Counted from the first letter of the stretch, positions 16,636 to 24,831 are shown. The stretch: DNA of 64,000 bases from Bacteroidales bacterium (GCA_025454755.1 JALONV010000009.1:17789-81788); one strand, 5' to 3'. The notes: a model not told the origin generated them from the sequence alone. Numbers and translations: made by a program.

Positions 16636-18051
16636 ATGACATTAGTAAAGGAAAAAATGGAATATAAAGTAAAAGATATCTCCCTTTCCGATTTTGGAAG
16701 AAAGGAGATAAAAATAGCTGAAAAGGAGATGCCTGGACTTCTGGCAATAAGGAAGAAATATGCAGCTGAAAAGCCGCTTAAGGGAGCACGGATCACGGGT
16801 TCTCTTCATATGACAATCCAGACTGCCGTTCTGATTGAGACTCTGAAAGAACTTGGAGCTGACGTTCGCTGGGCAAGCTGCAATATTTTTTCGACTCAGG
16901 ATCATGCCGCCGCCGCGATAGCAAAAGCCGGAATCCCTGTATTTGCATGGAAAGGAGAGTCCCTTGAAGAGTACTGGTGGTGCACTGCGCAGGCGCTTTC
17001 ATTTCCGGAAGGCAAAGGCCCGAATCTCATTGTTGATGATGGCGGTGATGCATCTCTTCTTGTTCATCTTGGCTATAAGGCGGAAAATGATCCTTCGATT
17101 CTCGAAAAGAAACCATCCAGCCGCGAAGAAGCAATTATCTTTTCAACCCTTAAAAATATCCTTGCAGACGAACCGGGCAAATGGCATCGTGCAGTTGCTG
17201 AACTCAAAGGCATTTCGGAAGAGACAACAACGGGTGTTCACAGGCTTTACCAGATGCTCGACAACAATGAGTTGCTGGTGCCGGCAATAAATGTTAACGA
17301 TTCGGTAACAAAATCCAAGTTCGATAATCTTTATGGTTGCCGCGAATCACTTGCCGACGGAATAAAAAGAGCCACTGATGTGATGATTGCAGGCAAAATT
17401 GTTGTAGTCTGCGGTTATGGCGATGTAGGCAAGGGCTGTGCAAAATCGATGAGAGCTTACGGGGCAAGGGTGATAATCACAGAGATCGATCCGATCTGTG
17501 CTCTCCAGGCATCCATGGAAGGCTTTGAGGTAAAAACTATTGAAGATACACTGGATGAGGGAAATATTTTTGTCACCGCAACCGGTAACCGTGATATAAT
17601 AACTGTTGAGCACATGAAGAAAATGAAGGACCAGGCTATCGTTTGCAATATTGGTCACTTCGACAACGAGATACAGGTTGATGGATTGAATGATTTCAAA
17701 GGCATCAATAAAATTAATATCAAGCCGCAGGTTGACCAGTATGTATTCCCTGACGGGCATGCTGTTTTTATTCTTGCAGAGGGCAGGCTTGTGAACCTGG
17801 GTTGTGCCACGGGTCATCCTTCATTTGTGATGAGCAACTCATTCAGTAACCAGACTCTTGCACAGATCGATCTTTGGAAAAAAGATTATAAGATCGGCGT
17901 TTACAGGCTTCCCAAATATCTTGATGAGGAGGTCGCAAGGCTTCATCTTGGCCAGCTTGGAGTAAAGCTTACGCAGCTTACGAAAGAACAGGCTGATTAT
18001 ATTGGTGTACCGAAGGAGGGACCTTATAAACCGGAGCATTACCGATATTAA
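16636..18051 (+). CDS. ahcY: Adenosylhomocysteinase
   Basis: This 471-residue cytoplasmic enzyme reversibly hydrolyses S-adenosylhomocysteine to homocysteine and adenosine, recycling the product of methyltransferases. Visible signatures are [31 protein letters not shown], the NAD-binding glycine-rich loop [26 protein letters not shown] and the C-terminal [12 protein letters not shown] with the conserved Lys/Tyr. The length is normal for the bacterial form, which carries the roughly 40-residue insertion. Its stop codon shares TTAA with the converging Rieske-like gene at 18048. A closer in-frame Met (MEYKVKDI, residue 8) is a possible alternative start. Confidence 0.96.
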   Translation: MTLVKEKMEYKVKDISLSDFGRKEIKIAEKEMPGLLAIRKKYAAEKPLKGARITGSLHMTIQTAVLIETLKELGADVRWASCNIFSTQDHAAAAIAKAGIPVFAWKGESLEEYWWCTAQALSFPEGKGPNLIVDDGGDASLLVHLGYKAENDPSILEKKPSSREEAIIFSTLKNILADEPGKWHRAVAELKGISEETTTGVHRLYQMLDNNELLVPAINVNDSVTKSKFDNLYGCRESLADGIKRATDVMIAGKIVVVCGYGDVGKGCAKSMRAYGARVIITEIDPICALQASMEGFEVKTIEDTLDEGNIFVTATGNRDIITVEHMKKMKDQAIVCNIGHFDNEIQVDGLNDFKGINKINIKPQVDQYVFPDGHAVFILAEGRLVNLGCATGHPSFVMSNSFSNQTLAQIDLWKKDYKIGVYRLPKYLDEEVARLHLGQLGVKLTQLTKEQADYIGVPKEGPYKPEHYRY

Positions 18052-18521
18052 TAATTCTGAACAGTCAGGTATCTGCCATTCAGAATAGTTCTATAGTTTT
18101 TCAACGGGTATCTGCCAGGACCTGATGCAGGAGTCCCGGATGCGGCAAGTGCATATGTAGTATTGCATTTTGGGCATCTGGCGATCGTAAAATCAATAAT
18201 TACTTTTACGCTCTGTCCGTTATCGACATATTCATGAGGGCAGGTCCTGTCATATGCATAATATCCATCAGCACCGGAAAATATTATTATGCCATTCCCA
18301 TTATATCCGCCTGCATACCTGGCATAATCGATCCTTTGATCGCCTGCATCAACTGTATCAGATCCAACCAGATTGTAAATGTTCGGAAAATCCAGAAGAT
18401 CTATGGTGAAGTCGACATACTCATACGGTATCACATCATTTTTATTCTTTTCGCATGAAATCAGCAGAGAAGTAATTACCAGTATAAGGAAAAAATATTT
18501 TAATTTTGGGCTTGTGGGCAT
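18048..18521 (-). CDS. Rieske-like lipoprotein with CxH...CxxC ligand set
   Basis: This 157-residue predicted envelope lipoprotein starts at the ATG at 18521 ([11 protein letters not shown]), which puts a normal signal peptide before the lipobox LISC. An upstream ATG at 18578 would add 19 residues before the signal and is rejected. The C-terminal half has a Rieske-like arrangement: TCPHE, 19 residues, then CPKCNTTY, and a Gly/Pro-rich [12 protein letters not shown] loop. True Rieske centres use CxH and CxxH. Here the second His is Cys, giving three Cys and one His. It could bind a 2Fe-2S cluster with altered potential, or Zn. Similar small proteins are common in Bacteroidota with no known role. 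Confidence 0.7.
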   Translation of the reverse strand: MPTSPKLKYFFLILVITSLLISCEKNKNDVIPYEYVDFTIDLLDFPNIYNLVGSDTVDAGDQRIDYARYAGGYNGNGIIIFSGADGYYAYDRTCPHEYVDNGQSVKVIIDFTIARCPKCNTTYALAASGTPASGPGRYPLKNYRTILNGRYLTVQNY

Positions 18522-18601
18522 TTCCGGTTTAATTTTCGGTAAAATTAGCATTACCGGTGGAAATGTAACGAAAAACAATATGTGTTTATTTTAATTATCT
18601 T

Positions 18602-18994
18602 ATGATGAACAGACTCGCTATCAGAAAAATCCTTGTTTTATCATTTAGCTTCTTTATCACTATTACATTTTGCGAAAGCCGATCATATGGCCGTACAATA
18701 GTTACAGGCCATTTGATTAGCATGTCAGACATGCCGGTTCAACAAAAGAAGTCAAAAGTAAGTAGACCCAAATCAGCCAGGAAAGTACAGAAGGAAGCGG
18801 ATAAGAAAGAAAAAAAGCAGGATAAGGATTATGCAAAGTTCGTAAAGGAGAATCAGAAAAGGTCGATTGAGATACAAACGCCTGAGGTTAAGGCCCGTAT
18901 GAAGCAGAACGTTAAAAATGCCAATGCAAACTACAAGGCAAAAAAGAAGAACAATGCTTCCAGGACAAAACAGGCCGGGAAAAAATACAGGTAA
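18602..18994 (+). CDS. Hypothetical exported Lys-rich protein
   Basis: I do not recognise a family for this 130-residue protein. It has an N-terminal hydrophobic segment (LAIRKILVLSFSFFITIT) that looks like a signal peptide or anchor. From about residue 48 it is extremely basic, with runs such as KKEKKQDKDYAKF and the sentence-like EIQTPEVKARMKQN, and ends in KQAGKKYR. No catalytic motif, cysteine pattern or repeat is seen after the signal. It is transcribed away from the Rieske-like gene and is followed by the greA promoter. It could be a small periplasmic or outer-surface polycation. The coding call rests on a Met start, a signal peptide and uninterrupted composition. Confidence 0.6.
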   Translation: MMNRLAIRKILVLSFSFFITITFCESRSYGRTIVTGHLISMSDMPVQQKKSKVSRPKSARKVQKEADKKEKKQDKDYAKFVKENQKRSIEIQTPEVKARMKQNVKNANANYKAKKKNNASRTKQAGKKYR

Positions 18995-19043
18995 AGACAA
19001 ATAAAAAAATATGATTTTGTAAACATCTTATTTTCAGGTTTTT

Positions 19044-19075
19044 TTTGGATTTATTTTAAGAATTTATTATATTTG
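19044..19075 (+). promoter_or_regulatory. greA promoter (-33 TTTG, -7 TATATTTG)
   Basis: TTTG at 19044-19047, exactly 20 bp of spacer, then TATATTTG at 19068-19075. Both elements match the Bacteroidota sigma-ABfr consensus perfectly. The predicted start site is at about 19079-19082, where the leader hairpin begins. Confidence 0.7.
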
Positions 19076-19080
19076 TCTTA

Positions 19081-19120
19081 TGAAGAGTTCCGGAAACCCC
19101 GGAATTCTTCATGTTTTTTA
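19081..19120 (+). terminator. Terminator-like hairpin in the greA leader
   Basis: A 13-bp stem pairs 19081-19093 (TGAAGAGTTCCGG) with 19099-19111 (CCGGAATTCTTCA), with one G-T pair and a 5-nt loop, followed by TGTTTTTTA. It has the form of an intrinsic terminator, but it sits at the predicted transcription start of the greA promoter and 16 nt before the coding region. It could attenuate greA, release a roughly 40-nt leader RNA, or end transcription from 18602-18994. Confidence 0.6.
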
Positions 19121-19135
19121 ATATAACAGCTTACC

Positions 19136-19609
19136 ATGCCGGAGGTTTTATACAATACGGAAGAGGGTCTTCAGAAGTTGAAAGACGAACTTGAACAGCT
19201 CAGGGCTGTTGAAAGACCTATGATAGCAAGGATGTTATCCGATGCAAGGGCTCAGGGCGACCTGACCGAGAATGCCGAATATGCTGCTGCAAAAGAGGCA
19301 CAGGCTATGCTTGAGGCAAAGATTGCAAAGCTTGAAGATCTTATTGCCAGGTCAAGGATTATTGACGAATCTAAAATTGACACCAAAACGGTAAGAATAC
19401 TTAACAAGGTCAGGATCCGGAACAAGGTGAATAACACTGTAATGGAGTACCAGCTTGTCCCGGAAAGCGAAGCTAACCTGAAACTGGGCAAAATTGCCGT
19501 TAGTTCACCTATTGCCCAGGGACTCATTGGCAGGAAAGTAGGAGAGGTGGTGGAGATAAAAGTCCCGTCAGGCATTATTCCTTTTGAGATTGTTTCTATC
19601 TCACTATAG
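19136..19609 (+). CDS. greA: Transcription elongation factor GreA
   Basis: This 157-residue protein rescues backtracked RNA polymerase by stimulating transcript cleavage. The N-terminal coiled coil (about 1-75) carries the acidic tip in DARAQGDLTENAEYAAAKE. The C-terminal domain has SPIAQGLIGRKVGEVVEIKVP. Length and motifs are standard. It has a near-perfect promoter and a leader hairpin (19044-19120). The HIT gene begins 18 bp downstream and is probably co-transcribed. Confidence 0.95.
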   Translation: MPEVLYNTEEGLQKLKDELEQLRAVERPMIARMLSDARAQGDLTENAEYAAAKEAQAMLEAKIAKLEDLIARSRIIDESKIDTKTVRILNKVRIRNKVNNTVMEYQLVPESEANLKLGKIAVSSPIAQGLIGRKVGEVVEIKVPSGIIPFEIVSISL

Positions 19610-19627
19610 TTATTTGATATTAGTCAT

Positions 19628-20026
19628 ATGGCATCTGTTTTTACAAGGATCATCAATGGGGAAATACCTTGTTATAAGGTGGCTGAAGATGACAGGTATT
19701 TTGCATTTCTCGATATCAATCCGCTGAGAGAAGGCCATACTCTTGTTGTGCCCAAACAGGAAACTGATTACATTTTTGATCTTGACGACGACACGCTTTC
19801 AGGAATGATCATGTTCTCGAAAAAAGTCGCCGCTGCAATCAGCGCAGCAATACCCTGTGCCAGGATCGGAGTGGCTATTCTGGGCCTTGAGATTCCGCAT
19901 GCACATATTCACCTGGTGCCTATGAATTCAATGGAGGATGTGAATTTCAAGAATCCAAAGCTGAAACTTACTCCGGAAGAATTCAAAGCAATAGCAGAAA
20001 AAATCAGTTCGAAAATAATACTATAG
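19628..20026 (+). CDS. HIT family nucleotide-binding hydrolase
   Basis: This 132-residue HIT protein has the catalytic triad motif HAHIHLVP near residue 103 and the N-terminal signature FTRIINGEIPCYKV of HinT/Fhit-type enzymes. These hydrolyse aminoacyl-AMP-like phosphoramidates or dinucleotides in the cytoplasm. It follows greA by 18 bp. Immediately after it comes a 361-bp gap that holds a nested palindromic repeat. Confidence 0.92.
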   Translation: MASVFTRIINGEIPCYKVAEDDRYFAFLDINPLREGHTLVVPKQETDYIFDLDDDTLSGMIMFSKKVAAAISAAIPCARIGVAILGLEIPHAHIHLVPMNSMEDVNFKNPKLKLTPEEFKAIAEKISSKIIL

Positions 20027-20387
20027 ATACTTCGTTGCACAAATTGAACTACATTTCAAGCTGAGGAGATTCCTCACTTCACTTCGTTCCGTTCGGAATG
20101 ACATCGAATTTTTAAAGAGAAGGGGACAGAAGCGGCGATTCGCAGGCTGATTTATTATAGATCAAATTTTCTTGCGAATAGCCGCTTCTGTCCTATGATC
20201 CTAAAAGAGCTACTGTCATTTCGAGCGCTTTGGGCACCGAAGCTTTAGCGAAGGTGACCAGCGAGAAATCTCCTTAATTCATAAGGAGTTATCCATTATA
20301 CGATTGCTTTTTTATAAGCAATTTCAAAAAAACATGGAGGTGGTTCTTTCAAATTTCTTATCTTTATATAATAATTCAGCTCGCTGC
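20027..20387. other. Intergenic gap holding a nested palindromic element
   Basis: There is no credible gene here. The central 211 bp (20063-20273) is a nested inverted repeat. The last 100 bp precede comF and include TATCTTTA at 20359-20366, a 5-of-6 match to the -7 consensus. Confidence 0.7.
20063..20273. repeat. Nested palindromic repeat (MITE or BIME-like)
   Basis: Outer arms: 20063-20104 (GAGGAGATTCCTCAC ... GGAATGACAT) and, inverted, 20214-20273 (TGTCATTTCGAG ... GAGAAATCTCC). Inner arms: 20124-20144 (GGACAGAAGCGGCGATTCGC...) and 20173-20193, complementary at 20 of 21 positions across a 28-nt loop. The whole could fold into one long cruciform or RNA hairpin. The outer words resemble dispersed repeats often met between Bacteroidota genes. 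It carries no ORF, and no flanking target duplication was recognised. Confidence 0.75.
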
Positions 20388-21089
20388 ATGAGTTATCTTT
20401 ATGATCTCTGGGACGATGTCATCAGTCTCCTCTTTCCGAGGCTTTGCTATGCCTGTGGAAATCATCTTCTCAGGAATGAAAACCTTATATGCACGGAATG
20501 TTATGTTCTCATTCCGCGGACAAATTATCACCTTGAAGAAGATAATCCGGTTGCACGTCTCTTCTGGGGTCGCTGCAGGATCGAAAAGGCTGCGGCATTC
20601 TCCTTCTATAACAGGGACAGCAGGTTAAGGAGGTTGATTCATAATCTTAAATACAAGGGGATCAAGGAGATAGGTTATGAGCTGGGGACGATTTATGGCA
20701 ACACTCTTTTAGGGACGGAATTCTTAAAGGATATTGATCTTATAATCCCTGTTCCTCTTCATCCTTCAAAAAAACGGATAAGAGGCTTTAACCAGAGCGA
20801 CATTATAGCCTGTGGATTCTCAGAAGCGACAGGATTGCCTGTAGGAACAGGCATTCTGGAAAGAGTGGCTCTGTCCGATACACAGACTAAAAAGTCGAGA
20901 TATGACAGATGGGTGAATGTGGAAGGGATCTTCAAGGTTGCAGATCCCGGGAATCTTATTGGCAAACATGTCCTGGTTATTGACGATGTCATTACTACAG
21001 GATCTACCCTGGAATCGTGTGCTGTCGAGCTTCTTAAAGCTGAAGCGGTAAAAGTAAGTGTTGCTGCAATTGCAGTTGCTGTAGTCTGA
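20388..21089 (+). CDS. comF: ComF family phosphoribosyltransferase-like protein
   Basis: This protein of 233 residues has a zinc-ribbon N-terminus (CYACGNHL ... CTECY) and a type I phosphoribosyltransferase domain ending with the PRPP loop VLVIDDVITTGSTLESC. ComF proteins help take up or process single-stranded DNA in natural transformation, and in many non-competent bacteria they support DNA repair. The start MSYLYDLWDD at 20388 is chosen over 20304 because the upstream 28 residues lack homology-like character and cover a -7-like element. It converges on ruvC with a 9-bp gap. Confidence 0.88.
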   Translation: MSYLYDLWDDVISLLFPRLCYACGNHLLRNENLICTECYVLIPRTNYHLEEDNPVARLFWGRCRIEKAAAFSFYNRDSRLRRLIHNLKYKGIKEIGYELGTIYGNTLLGTEFLKDIDLIIPVPLHPSKKRIRGFNQSDIIACGFSEATGLPVGTGILERVALSDTQTKKSRYDRWVNVEGIFKVADPGNLIGKHVLVIDDVITTGSTLESCAVELLKAEAVKVSVAAIAVAVV

Positions 21090-21098
21090 AGGATTTTT

Positions 21099-21659
21099 CT
21101 ATTTAATCCTTCCCGGATTCTTTTTCATAAAATCTTTCCACCCTGAATAGGCTTTTTCAGAAGAAGGGTTATTTGACTGGTAAAAATGACACAAAGCAGC
21201 TGCAAGACCATCGGTGGCATCGAGCTTCATATCCGATTTTCTGAACTTCAGAATGTTCATCAGCATTGCAGCAACCTGCTCCTTTGATGCCGCGCCCTGT
21301 CCCGTGATCGACATCTTTATTTTTCTCGGTGCATATTCGAAGATAGGGACAGAACGTGTAAGCGCGGCTGCAATAGCGGCGCCCTGAGCTCTGCCCAGCT
21401 TAAGCATCGACTGTACATTCTTGCCATAGAATGGGGCTTCAATTGCCAGCTCATCGGGATGATATTCATCAATGATACCGATTGTCCTGTCGAATATATG
21501 CTTGAGCTTGATATAATGATCGCCTGATTTTGAGAGATCTATAAGACCAATAGTTATCAATTCAGGTTTTGAGCCGACAGCCCTGATCACGCCATACCCG
21601 GTAATGTTTGTTCCGGGATCAATTCCCAGGATGATCCTCTCTTTTGGTTTCCTCTTCAA
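21099..21659 (-). CDS. ruvC: Holliday junction resolvase RuvC
   Basis: This 186-residue endonuclease cleaves Holliday junctions in recombinational repair together with RuvAB (not in the window). The acidic catalytic residues are in LGIDPGTNITGYGVI, ELAIEAPFYGKN and DATDGLAAALCHF. The basic C-terminal end (KKNPGRIK) is slightly long. A -7 element lies at 21689-21696, between it and the upstream EamA gene, so it may have its own promoter. Confidence 0.96.
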   Translation of the reverse strand: MKRKPKERIILGIDPGTNITGYGVIRAVGSKPELITIGLIDLSKSGDHYIKLKHIFDRTIGIIDEYHPDELAIEAPFYGKNVQSMLKLGRAQGAAIAAALTRSVPIFEYAPRKIKMSITGQGAASKEQVAAMLMNILKFRKSDMKLDATDGLAAALCHFYQSNNPSSEKAYSGWKDFMKKNPGRIK

Positions 21660-21688
21660 TTTTTTGATATCTAAACTATTCTTTAATA

Positions 21689-21696
21689 CAAAGATA
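21689..21696 (-). promoter_or_regulatory. -7 element upstream of ruvC
   Basis: The minus strand reads TATCTTTG, an exact TAnnTTTG match 29 bp before the ruvC start. No -33 TTTG is seen at the expected distance. Confidence 0.4.
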
Positions 21697-21702
21697 ACAA
21701 AA

Positions 21703-22593
21703 TTACATCCTGCCTTGTTTGCGGTTCTGAAGCCATATACCTGCTATTATAAGCAGTAAACCCAAAGGTGTGGTATAATAAACCGGCTCGTGAAGAATGA
21801 AGTGCACAAAAATGAGTGAAAGAAAAGGAGCAAGATATACAAGATTGCTCACCTTATCGGTTGTTTCTGCCATCTGAAGCGCTTTAAGCCAGAACAAAAA
21901 TGTAATGCCCATCTCAAAGAGTCCTATATAAACTGCGGCAAGCAATCCTTTCGTACCGGTTCCGGATACCTGCCATTCTTTTGTAATCAGCAAAGCAATA
22001 ATCAGATACAGGTAGCCAAAAAGGAAATTCAGGAATAGTTTTATTACTTCATCCCTTTTATCTCTGACATTAAGGATAAAATAGAGAGCCCAGAACAAAG
22101 AGCTGCCTGTCGCCAGCATTACTCCCCTGACATCTGCATGTCCGGTTTTGAGAAGATTACCCTGCGAAGAGATTACATATACCCCTATAAAACTTATAAA
22201 CAGGGCTATGAAGCTTCTGGTTTTTATTTTCTGCCGGAGAATCGGAACAGAAAGGAAAACCAGGATTATAGGCCAGATCATATTAAGGGGTTGTGCAATC
22301 TGAGCAGGAAGAAGAGTATAGGCATTCAGAAGAATAATATAATAGATGAATGGATTGATTAAACCCAGAAGGGCAGATCCCAGCAATTCTTTCCACGAAT
22401 TTTTGAAAAGCAGATAAGTTTTCTTTTCTGCTATTATGATGGCAAGCAATACGGAAGCGGATGTGCCTGATGCGATAGCCAGGATAGGCAGAATGCCAAG
22501 TTCCTTCAGACTAATCTTGAATGCGGTAGGTACTGTAGCCCAGAGGAGTATGGCAAGGAGGGCATAGATATATGATTTACGTCTCTTATCCAT
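21703..22593 (-). CDS. EamA/DMT-superfamily transporter
   Basis: This protein of 296 residues has ten predicted membrane helices in two EamA repeats, starting LLAILLWATVPTAFKISL and ending YYTTPLGLLLIIAGIWLQN. Family members export amino acids or other small metabolites, and the substrate cannot be told. The start MDKRRKSYIYALL at 22593 is chosen. The longer reading frame to 22788 would run backwards through the C-run/G-run repeat into serS, giving a Pro/Gly-rich leader that no family member has. serS lies 104 bp upstream on the same strand, separated by that repeat. Confidence 0.87.
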   Translation of the reverse strand: MDKRRKSYIYALLAILLWATVPTAFKISLKELGILPILAIASGTSASVLLAIIIAEKKTYLLFKNSWKELLGSALLGLINPFIYYIILLNAYTLLPAQIAQPLNMIWPIILVFLSVPILRQKIKTRSFIALFISFIGVYVISSQGNLLKTGHADVRGVMLATGSSLFWALYFILNVRDKRDEVIKLFLNFLFGYLYLIIALLITKEWQVSGTGTKGLLAAVYIGLFEMGITFLFWLKALQMAETTDKVSNLVYLAPFLSLIFVHFILHEPVYYTTPLGLLLIIAGIWLQNRKQGRM

Positions 22594-22602
22594 AATTCGG
22601 TG

Positions 22603-22694
22603 ACCCCCCTGCCCCCCTGAAGGGGGGTTATAGACCCACCTAAATATCTTGATTAGTAATGGGTTTGAACCCCCCTTTAGGGGGGATGGGGGGT
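22603..22694. repeat. C-run/G-run inverted repeat, serS-EamA junction
   Basis: Two 27-bp arms (22603-22629 and 22668-22694) are reverse complements at 24 of 27 positions. Each arm is itself a CCCCCC...GGGGGG hairpin. The 38-bp centre is AT-rich. Related elements lie at 43189, 44558 and 46054. It may end transcription after serS or be a dispersed repeat. Confidence 0.7.
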
Positions 22695-22696
22695 AT

Positions 22697-23971
22697 TCAA
22701 TCAATAAATTCAAATCCGGTATACGGCACCAACACCTCCGGCACTTTGATTCCGTTTTCGGTCTGATTGTTTTCGAGTATAGCAGCAACGATCCTTGGAA
22801 GAGCCAGTGCGCTCCCGTTAAGTGTATGGACGAGACGGGTCTGCTTGTCGCCCTTTTCCTTGTACCTGCATTTCAGCCTGTTTGACTGGAACGATTCAAA
22901 ATTGGAAGTTGAGCTTACCTCCAGCCATCTTTTCTGTGCTCCCGACCATACTTCGAAATCGTAGGTAAGCGCTGAAGTAAACGACATATCACCTCCGCAG
23001 AGCCTCATTATGCGGTATGGAAGTCCAAGCTTGGCAATGAGTCCTTCCACATGGCTGACCATTTCCCCGAGAGACTCATAGGAATGGTCAGGATGTGCTA
23101 TCTGCACTATCTCAACTTTATCGAACTGGTGAAGCCTGTTGAGTCCCCTGACATGTGCGCCCCAGGATCCTGCTTCTCTTCTGAAGCATGGAGTGTAGCC
23201 TACGTTTTTTATTGGCAGCTCGTCGGCGCTGAGAATCACATCCCTGTAAATATTCGTTATCGGCACTTCAGCCGTGGGGATAAGATAAAAATTGTCGATG
23301 CCCACATGGTACATCTGGCCTTCCTTATCAGGCAGCTGACCGGTTCCAAAACCTGAGTCCTCATTCACCATTATCGGAGGCATAACTTCCCTGTATCCTG
23401 CTTTCCCTCCCTCATCGAGGAAAAAGTTGATCAGCGCTCTTTCAAGTTTTGCACCTTTGCCCTTATATACAGGAAAGCCGGCACCTGTAAGTTTTATTCC
23501 GAGGTCGAAGTCGATGATATCATATTTTTTAATGAGATCCCAGTGGGGGAGTGCAGTTTCGGGAAGAACCGGAATTTTTCCTCCTTCACGAACTTTTACG
23601 TTATCGTCTGCACCATGACCCGGAGCAACGGATTCATTAGGCAGATTGGGCAGCTTAACGATCTCATTCTTCAGCTCATTATCTAAAGGGATAAGCTTAT
23701 CGGAGAGTGCCTTTATTTCTTCTTTCAGCTTGTAGGTTTTCTCCTTGGCAGCCTCAGCCTCATTTTTCTTTCCCTCCTTCATCAGGGAACCGATCTCTTT
23801 GGAGATCCTGTTCATTTCTCCCTGCATCTGGTCTGCACGTGTTTGAATGTCGCGTCGTTCGGTATCGAGTGATATTATTTTGTCGAGAATTTCCTTTGCG
23901 TCAAAGTTCTTTACTTTTAAGCGTTCGCTGATGAAATCCTTTTTTTCACGGATCAGGCTGATGGTAAGCAT
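22697..23971 (-). CDS. serS: Seryl-tRNA synthetase
   Basis: This 424-residue class II synthetase charges tRNA-Ser. The N-terminal antiparallel coiled-coil arm (about 30-105, rich in Lys/Glu) is clear. Motif 2 is YTPCFRREAGSWG with HQFDKVEIVQ after it, and motif 3 is LNGSALALPRIVAAILE. Length and order are standard. The terminator of the rpmA transcript lies just upstream (23989-24015), so serS needs its own promoter or read-through. Confidence 0.97.
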   Translation of the reverse strand: MLTISLIREKKDFISERLKVKNFDAKEILDKIISLDTERRDIQTRADQMQGEMNRISKEIGSLMKEGKKNEAEAAKEKTYKLKEEIKALSDKLIPLDNELKNEIVKLPNLPNESVAPGHGADDNVKVREGGKIPVLPETALPHWDLIKKYDIIDFDLGIKLTGAGFPVYKGKGAKLERALINFFLDEGGKAGYREVMPPIMVNEDSGFGTGQLPDKEGQMYHVGIDNFYLIPTAEVPITNIYRDVILSADELPIKNVGYTPCFRREAGSWGAHVRGLNRLHQFDKVEIVQIAHPDHSYESLGEMVSHVEGLIAKLGLPYRIMRLCGGDMSFTSALTYDFEVWSGAQKRWLEVSSTSNFESFQSNRLKCRYKEKGDKQTRLVHTLNGSALALPRIVAAILENNQTENGIKVPEVLVPYTGFEFID

Positions 23972-23989
23972 AGTATAAAAATTATTAAT

Positions 23990-24015
23990 AAAAAAGCAGG
24001 CTTCAGTAAGCCTGC
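23990..24015 (-). terminator. Intrinsic terminator after rplU-rpmA
   Basis: On the minus strand GCAGGCTT-ACTG-AAGCCTGC (24015 to 23996) forms a perfect 8-bp stem, followed directly by TTTTTT (23995-23990). It lies 12 bp after the L27 stop codon. Confidence 0.8.
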
Positions 24016-24026
24016 CGTATATGTGG

Positions 24027-24287
24027 CTACTCGCTTACCGGCTTCACCGATACATAAGACCTGTTATCTTTTCTTTTCCTGAATTCAACTTCTCCGTCGG
24101 CAAGAGCAAAGAGTGTATGATCTTTTCCAAGTCCAACGTTCAGACCCGGATTATGCTTTGTACCGCGCTGGCGGACAATGATATTCCCGGCTTTGGCGAT
24201 CTGACCGCCGAAGAGCTTAACGCCCAATCGCTTGCTTTGGGAATCGCGACCGTTGCGTGAACTGCCTGCTCCTTTCTTGTGTGCCAT
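24027..24287 (-). CDS. rpmA: 50S ribosomal protein L27
   Basis: This 86-residue protein sits near the peptidyl transferase centre. It shows the usual [20 protein letters not shown] start, [22 protein letters not shown] and a C-terminal [13 protein letters not shown]. No cleavable N-terminal extension of the Firmicutes type is present. It follows rplU by 37 bp in the normal L21-L27 order and is followed by a strong terminator. Confidence 0.97.
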   Translation of the reverse strand: MAHKKGAGSSRNGRDSQSKRLGVKLFGGQIAKAGNIIVRQRGTKHNPGLNVGLGKDHTLFALADGEVEFRKRKDNRSYVSVKPVSE

Positions 24288-24324
24288 AATTATTAATATT
24301 TAAATGTATTCAGATTTTGGTTTT

Positions 24325-24831
24325 TTATTTGCCTGATTTTTTTGTTTCAGACTTTTTTGTTGCCGGTTTCTTTTCAGCCGGTTTTTTTGTCGCTGTTTTC
24401 TTTGCAGCAGCTTCAGGTTTTTTTGCAGCCGGTTTTTTAGCTTCAGCTTTCTTTTCTTTTACAGGTTCGTCGGCTACCGGTGCGGCTTCTTTCTTTGGTG
24501 ACTGTTTCTTTGATGATGTTTTGCCGTTAATGCTTATAATTTCAACCTGCGTGAAGTTCTGGCGATGCCCGTTTTTTACCCTGTATCCTTTTTTTCTTTT
24601 CTTCTTGAAGACAATGACTTTCTGCCCTCTTACCTTTTCAATGACTTTTGCCTGAACTGATGCATCCTTTACGGTAGGTTCCCCGACAGTTACTTTACCA
24701 TCTTCCTCGATTAAGAGGACATGATCAAAATCAATTTTCTTGCCATCCTCAACATCAAGCCGATGAACAAAAATCTTCTTCCCCTCTTCTACTTTGAATT
24801 GCTGACCTGCAATTTCTACGATTGCGTACAT
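24325..24831 (-). CDS. rplU: 50S ribosomal protein L21 with Lys/Ala-rich C-terminal tail
   Basis: This 168-residue protein starts as normal L21 (MYAIVEIAGQQFKVEEGKK ... GYRVKNGHRQNFTQVEI, residues 1 to about 102). It then carries a 66-residue low-complexity tail rich in Lys, Ala, Pro and Glu (103-168). Ordinary L21 is about 103 residues, so the tail adds more than half. It includes AAKKTATKK at residues 142-150, identical to nine residues in the tail of the GH57 enzyme. The tail should protrude from the ribosome surface and could contact rRNA or other polyanions. The operon leader has a good promoter at 24924-24953. Confidence 0.95.
   Translation of the reverse strand: MYAIVEIAGQQFKVEEGKKIFVHRLDVEDGKKIDFDHVLLIEEDGKVTVGEPTVKDASVQAKVIEKVRGQKVIVFKKKRKKGYRVKNGHRQNFTQVEIISINGKTSSKKQSPKKEAAPVADEPVKEKKAEAKKPAAKKPEAAAKKTATKKPAEKKPATKKSETKKSGK

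Noticed and set aside
22594-22788. N-terminal extension of the EamA transporter into serS
   Set aside because: It translates the C-run/G-run repeat; the Met at 22593 gives the normal first helix.
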